This document shows, in pieces, positions 62,599-64,000 of a DNA stretch of 64,000 nt. Location: positions 21,638,001 through 21,702,000 of the forward strand of contig JBHGNT010000003.1 in the NCBI GenBank assembly GCA_043228905.1, in the 5' to 3' direction. Each line of letters begins with the position of its first letter. Position 1 is the first letter of the stretch. The notes beneath the pieces are model-generated. The model did not search any database. It was not told where the DNA came from and saw only the letters and a list, made by a program, of their open reading frames with translations. The stretch comes from Azolla caroliniana (taxonomy: Eukaryota; Polypodiophyta). Position numbers and translations under genes: made by a program.

Positions 62599-63236
62599 AC
62601 GCATATGCCATGATCAACATCACAACATGTTGAGATATCAAGTTCAACTAGGTTTAGTTATTTTGTCAATAATATAACTTAGTAGTTATATAAATAGAAT
62701 CTAGTTAAGTGGGATACATTCGAGATCCTCCACTCCCAAGTTCAATAAATATAGAACTTACATCCTTGTACCTATATTCTCCTCACAAATGTGCACCCTT
62801 GCACATGAGATGTATATATACATACCTCATTGTGGGTATTTTTGTAATTTGATGCTTATTAATATAGAGAAAGGTGTTCTAGATACACTCTTGTTAATCA
62901 TCCCCCATTTGCTTTATTGTTCACAAAATATATTTCCTCTCTATCTCTCATTTAACTTCCTTACTCTCACACACACAAACATATCACATAGTCTTCCATT
63001 GCTTAATCACATACATGATTAACTACTACATAATTAAGAAATAATTAACCCTAATTAATTACCTAAGTATTAACAATTCCCTTATTGACATCTTCAAGAT
63101 TAGTGTATGTATTACAAGGTGTTTCAATGTTCTCAACCATAGGATTCATTCGGACCTCATGCATATGTAGGCTTTGTGCATATTCTAGCATTTCTTTATC
63201 TGTAAATATATAATCAAGTTTATGCAATTAAGCATA
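62599..63236. other. AT-rich non-coding DNA
   Basis: No gene or clear repeat is seen. Short palindromes occur (ATGTATATATACAT near 62810). It may include old transposon DNA. Confidence 0.4.
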
Positions 63237-63503
63237 TTATAAAATATTTTTCCATAATCCATTATAATACAATCCTTTGAGCCGCGCAATCGACAACGAT
63301 CCTCTTTCTGATATCTTTATATTTTGGTATTTTCCAACTCTAGCATTAAAGTCTCTCATAATTAACACTTTACCAAACTTCTCAAAAAAGGCTTTATTGC
63401 CTCTTGTCATTATTGATCTTACACGCTTTCTTGATTTGCAAACCCGCGCCAGATCGAAATCCAGACAATTCTTCCACCTTTTGCAAAAATCTCCCCTTGA
63501 CAA
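63237..63503 (-). pseudogene. LINE (non-LTR) endonuclease fragment
   Basis: The minus-strand frame of 88 residues contains KVLIMRDFNARVGKY. The DFNARVG motif is characteristic of the apurinic-type endonuclease of non-LTR retrotransposons (normally GDFNA.VG; here G is R). There is no RT domain nearby. It is a short relic. Confidence 0.6.
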
Positions 63504-63609
63504 TCAGCTACCTTGTCCCTTTAACAGGTTTCTGGAGCTAATTATGCAAATTAAAATAGTAAATCTTTCTTTTAGTATACACCCATACTTTTGTTCACAT
63601 GCTCCTTTC

Positions 63610-63692
63610 ATTGTCCCAAGAGGATTAGATTCGAACCCTTGACCTTATCATTGTAGGCATAAGCTCTTGCCAATTGGAGTATTGTCTTTATA
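63610..63692 (-). repeat. SINE-like tRNA-derived box pair
   Basis: The minus strand reads TTGGCAAGAGCTTATGCC, then about 15 bp, then AAGGTCAAGGGTTCGAATCT. These resemble RNA polymerase III A and B boxes at tRNA-like spacing. There is no clear tail or flanking duplication. Possibly a SINE remnant. Confidence 0.45.
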
Positions 63693-63801
63693 TTATGCTA
63701 ATAGTTTATACTACCTCTTCTCCTTCTTATCATACCTTCCTTCAATCTTTCTTATATCTTGAGTTGATGCATTTCCTCTCTTGAACTCTCCATGTCACGG
63801 C

Positions 63802-63804
<3 letters not shown>

Positions 63805-63876
<72 letters not shown>
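63805..63876 (+). repeat. (GT)36 microsatellite
   Basis: An uninterrupted GT dinucleotide run of about 72 bp. The remaining 124 bp to the window end are AT-rich with ATGTATGTA words and no gene. Confidence 0.97.
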
Positions 63877-63878
<2 letters not shown>

Positions 63879-64000
63879 ATGTATGTATGTACATATGTAC
63901 TAATGATTGTATGTATGTGTGTAATGCACTAATGGTTTATTTAGTAATTTGTAGAAGTTCAAAAAACATTATCTTACTTTGCATAATTTGATTGGTAAGA

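Noticed and set aside
63809-63991. 60-codon Cys-Val repeat frame at the window end
   Set aside because: Translation of the (GT)n microsatellite.

Overview
This window is nuclear DNA from a land plant (lineage not resolved; a bryophyte, lycophyte or fern would fit) and is essentially a stack of nested LTR retrotransposons. I found no host single-copy gene, rRNA, tRNA gene or CRISPR. The plant assignment rests on the Ty1/copia primer-binding sites matching initiator-tRNA-Met (TGGTATCAGAGC), the copia polyprotein architecture, telo-box clusters in LTR leaders, and the absence of bacterial gene organisation. All element names (G1, C3, CC-1 ...) are local labels.

Layout. (1) 1-950: truncated Ty3/gypsy gag-protease, + strand. 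(2) 1024-2121 and 15430-16488: two halves of one minus-strand gypsy relic (G2a), held apart by about 13.3 kb. Inside that gap are two decayed coiled-coil elements (CC-1, CC-2), the young gypsy G1 (6033-13321), and a low-complexity repeat region (13.4-15.4 kb). (3) 16489-29583: a gypsy gag scrap (F), then a minus-strand copia relic (C4) carrying two young insertions of one copia family, C1 (17302-22648, +, intact) and C5 (23791-29247, -, two stops). (4) 29584-41318: minus-strand gypsy G1b split by the intact + strand gypsy G5 (31555-38745). (5) 41319-44160: a mosaic of + strand gypsy pieces. (6) 44161-57117: gypsy G3 (-), whose 5' LTR is split by copia C2 (45421-56582, -), itself split by the intact copia C3 (50540-55994, +, LTRs apparently identical). 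(7) 57143-62598: gypsy 3' region plus LTR, a third coiled-coil element (CC-3), and gypsy G2c (-). (8) 62599-64000: AT-rich DNA with a LINE endonuclease scrap, a SINE-like box pair and a (GT)n tract.

The gypsy elements encode gag-protease and pol (RT-RNase H-integrase) in two frames. Four copies keep a slippery-type heptamer overlapping the gag stop followed by a co-varying H-type pseudoknot, pointing to programmed -1 frameshifting. The copia elements use one long gag-pol ORF. The least familiar content is the CC family: three divergent copies of a long coiled-coil protein gene with a shared core and C-terminus, followed by a conserved hairpin that abuts an LTR-like sequence beginning TGTT. 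I recognise no known retroelement domain in it.
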